From Gemmatimonadaceae bacterium (GTDB lineage Bacteria > Gemmatimonadota > Gemmatimonadetes > Gemmatimonadales > Gemmatimonadaceae), in assembly GCA_025451425.1 (NCBI GenBank), contig JANWKK010000060.1:1-7720 (forward strand): a stretch of DNA of 7,720 nucleotides. The letters run 5' to 3'. A program made the position numbers and the translations under genes. Each line of letters opens with the position of its first letter. Position 1 is the stretch's first letter. The notes below the pieces were generated by a model that was given only the letters and a program-made list of their open reading frames with translations, did not search any database and was not told the DNA's origin. Of this stretch, positions 5,920 through 7,720 are shown piece by piece.

Positions 5920-7635
5920 CTATCTCTCGATCGAGCTAAGCCGCCGCAGCGCGACTCGAATTGGGACGAGTGTCGAACCGAGACATAGCGCACCGGCTAG
6001 CCCGAAGCCGAGGACCATTTCCGTGAGGTCTTTTGGGCCCCCAAAAGCGCGGGCGCTCAGATAGCCGTACACGGGACGCGCCTCGAGCACGACGACGCCG
6101 CCGATCACGGCGACAGCTGCCATCATGAAGAGCAGACCGCCGAAGGACGTCGGGATCTGCGCCGCGTTCTCGGTCTCGAATTGTGGGAACAGCGTGCCGA
6201 ACCCGAGCGCGAGCCCAGCGAGCGCGAGCGTCATTGCGGCGATCGTCAGCACTGACACGAGGAACATGAACGTACTGACCTGCAGCAGATAGTCCGTCAC
6301 GCCGACGATGACCAGCGCCAGGGTCAGCAGCGGCAACGTACCAACCCAGAACTTCGACCAGAGCAGGTCGCGAACAGACATTGGGCTCGATCGCAGCAGC
6401 CACAGCGTCCGCCCTTCCAGGCTCACTCCAGGGAAAATGAACCGCGCGGCAATCGACGCGAGCACAAAACCGGCGAGGACGAGATTCAGAAAGGGCACGA
6501 CATTGCGCAGGAAAAACGTCATGCCGTCGCCCTTGAGCGGCAGGTACTTGATGTTGAAGACATACACAACGACCAGTACCGCGAGCAGCAGCAGCTGCGA
6601 CCACTGTGTCGTGTCACGGAAGAAGACCCGCAGCTCCTTCAGCACGAGCTCGCGACGAAGCACGCCTAACGGCGCCAGTGCCCAGTCCGCGAATCGTCGA
6701 AGCAGCGTGCCGCGCGCCCAGCGCTCAGCGCTCTCCTGCGCCTTACTGAATCCTTGTGGATAGAGGCGCCAGTGCAGCAGCGCGCCGAGAACGACGACGG
6801 CCGCCGCGGTTGTCCACAGGAGGTACCAGGGCAGCAGATCGATCTTGTAGGTCAGCCATGCTAAAGTCGCGCGTTGCACCCATTCGCTCGGCAGAAGCGG
6901 TGACGTCGGCGTTCGCAGGAGCGTGATGAAGTCGACGAGCGAACGAAAGCCCTCCGGTTTGGCGAAACGCTCGGGACGAACGAGCCGGAACAGGAGCACG
7001 ATGCCACTTGCCGTCAGGATCGCGATCACGCTCAGGATGTCTCGCGTTCGCCGCGCCGGAAAAATGTTGACGAGCAGCAGCGTGATCGCTGCACCGATCG
7101 CCGCCGGAATGACGAGGAAGGGAATCAGCAGCGCAGCGACGACCAGCGGAAAGAAGTAGCCGCCGGAAAACACGACGCCGTATGCCGCAAAAAGCGGCAC
7201 GGCCATCAGAAGCACCATCCAGCTCGAGTGCACGAGCGTCTCGAGCAGCTTCGCGCCATAGAGCTTGAGCCAATCGACCGGGCCTGCGACGAGGAGATCG
7301 AGGTCGCGCGCGAGAAAAAAGCTCGACAGCGCCGTGATGACGTTCGACAGTAGGAGGATCGAGAAGAACCCGATCAGGATGAGTCCAAGCAGCTTTCCCG
7401 CGAGTAGCGGTCCGATCTCTTGCACGCCGCGGAAGTACCTCAACAGCCGAAACACAACGCCGAAGATGAACGCCCAGAAGAGAACGCCGAATATGCCGAG
7501 GACGAGCCAGCGTGCCGTTCGACCACGCTCACCGGCGAGCGCGCGCGACTTTGCCGTTAGGTACTTCGGTAGCAATAAATGAAGAAGTCCCGGGTTCGGT
7601 ACGCCGACTGGCTCCGTGTCCGCTGCGCCCGCCAT
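5920..7635 (-). CDS. ABC-2-type transporter permease (putative ABC exporter, two-half architecture)
   Basis: A 571-residue polytopic membrane protein, the membrane part of an ABC transporter whose ATPase is encoded just upstream. Hydrophobic segments lie at about 43-63, 81-103, 132-156, 160-190 and 198-218; a second cluster of helices fills the C-terminal half. Each half has a similar loop: ARDLDLLVAGPVDWLKLYGAK (109-129) and EGRTLWLLRSSPMSVRDLLW starting at E407. This 'LLxxxPVxxxxLxxxK' pattern recurs in large ABC-2-like exporters, such as the putative ABC exporter family (Pfam ABC_tran_2, by recall). The substrate cannot be told. ATG 7635 was preferred because it lies 10 bases after the ATPase stop; ATG 7653 and ATG 7683, in the same frame, would overlap the ATPase gene. 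The first residues are polar and cytoplasmic before the first helix. Confidence 0.83.
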   Translation of the reverse strand: MAGAADTEPVGVPNPGLLHLLLPKYLTAKSRALAGERGRTARWLVLGIFGVLFWAFIFGVVFRLLRYFRGVQEIGPLLAGKLLGLILIGFFSILLLSNVITALSSFFLARDLDLLVAGPVDWLKLYGAKLLETLVHSSWMVLLMAVPLFAAYGVVFSGGYFFPLVVAALLIPFLVIPAAIGAAITLLLVNIFPARRTRDILSVIAILTASGIVLLFRLVRPERFAKPEGFRSLVDFITLLRTPTSPLLPSEWVQRATLAWLTYKIDLLPWYLLWTTAAAVVVLGALLHWRLYPQGFSKAQESAERWARGTLLRRFADWALAPLGVLRRELVLKELRVFFRDTTQWSQLLLLAVLVVVYVFNIKYLPLKGDGMTFFLRNVVPFLNLVLAGFVLASIAARFIFPGVSLEGRTLWLLRSSPMSVRDLLWSKFWVGTLPLLTLALVIVGVTDYLLQVSTFMFLVSVLTIAAMTLALAGLALGFGTLFPQFETENAAQIPTSFGGLLFMMAAVAVIGGVVVLEARPVYGYLSARAFGGPKDLTEMVLGFGLAGALCLGSTLVPIRVALRRLSSIER

Positions 7636-7645
7636 GCTCAACTCA

Positions 7646-7720
7646 CTACGCATTGAGAACTGCGACCAGTTCGCGGGCCGCATTTTCGCCGGTGAGCTTG
7701 AGGAAGATGTGCTCGAGGCC
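7646..7720 (-). CDS. ABC transporter ATP-binding protein, C-terminal end (rest outside window)
   Basis: Reading the minus strand from the window edge gives 24 codons, GLEHIFLKLTGENAARELVA then VLNA, and a TAG stop. The LEHIFLKLTGE segment matches the usual end of ABC-2-type exporter ATPases (LEd.F..LTGe). Walker motifs lie outside the window. The stop is 10 bases before the permease ATG chosen here, so the two are probably one operon making an ATPase/permease exporter. Because only 24 residues are visible, the call rests on this tail plus the neighbouring permease. Confidence 0.75.
   Translation of the reverse strand, partial: GLEHIFLKLTGENAARELVAVLNA

Noticed and set aside
469..7564. GTTAGGC/GCCTAAC sequences as integron attC core sites
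   Set aside because: They match the attC core consensus GTTRRRY, but no inverted pair lies within the 60-140 bases an attC needs, and there is no integrase or cassette layout; most copies are inside conserved genes.

Overview
The window is high-GC, densely coding bacterial chromosome with mostly overlapping or abutting genes. The cytochrome c maturation variants, the zinc-ribbon CcmI-like protein and the general protein style suggest a Gram-negative environmental bacterium, possibly Gemmatimonadota. That placement is an inference from protein resemblance only. I see no rRNA, tRNA, CRISPR array, insertion sequence or phage gene.

Layout. (1) Bases 1-1433, plus strand: the 3' part of mtnA (methionine salvage), a 4Fe-4S uracil-DNA glycosylase-superfamily protein overlapping it by 4 bases, and a YfiM/DUF2279-like small protein that starts directly after the glycosylase stop in the same frame. 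(2) Bases 1434-1795: a short AT-richer gap with a weak possible promoter, a 77-residue unrecognised protein, and a 12-codon micro-ORF bridging to the next gene. (3) Bases 1796-5429, plus strand: a cytochrome c maturation (System I) block of ccmE, ccmF, a ccmH-like gene and a ccmI-like gene, three of them joined by 4-base overlaps or short gaps. (4) Bases 5448-5482: a bidirectional terminator between converging transcripts. (5) Bases 5501-7720, minus strand: a secreted Lys/Ala-rich small protein, a large ABC-2-type permease, and the last 24 codons of an ABC ATPase upstream of it.

How the genes work together. CcmE receives haem and passes it to CcmF, the haem lyase. The CcmH-like protein would handle the thiols of the apocytochrome, and the CcmI-like protein would act in the same membrane module. 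The cluster is not the textbook form. CcmE has Cys in place of the haem-binding His (CxxxY). The CcmH-like protein has a CxCxC...C...C set instead of a single CxxC and carries a Tat-type signal. The CcmI-like protein ends in two zinc-ribbon-like units rather than a TPR domain. ccmA, B, C, D and G are not in the window. On the minus strand, the ATPase and permease together form an ABC exporter of unknown substrate.

The most notable content is this variant cytochrome c maturation module. Most of its pieces resemble known variants, so I would call it an unusual version of a known system rather than a new one.
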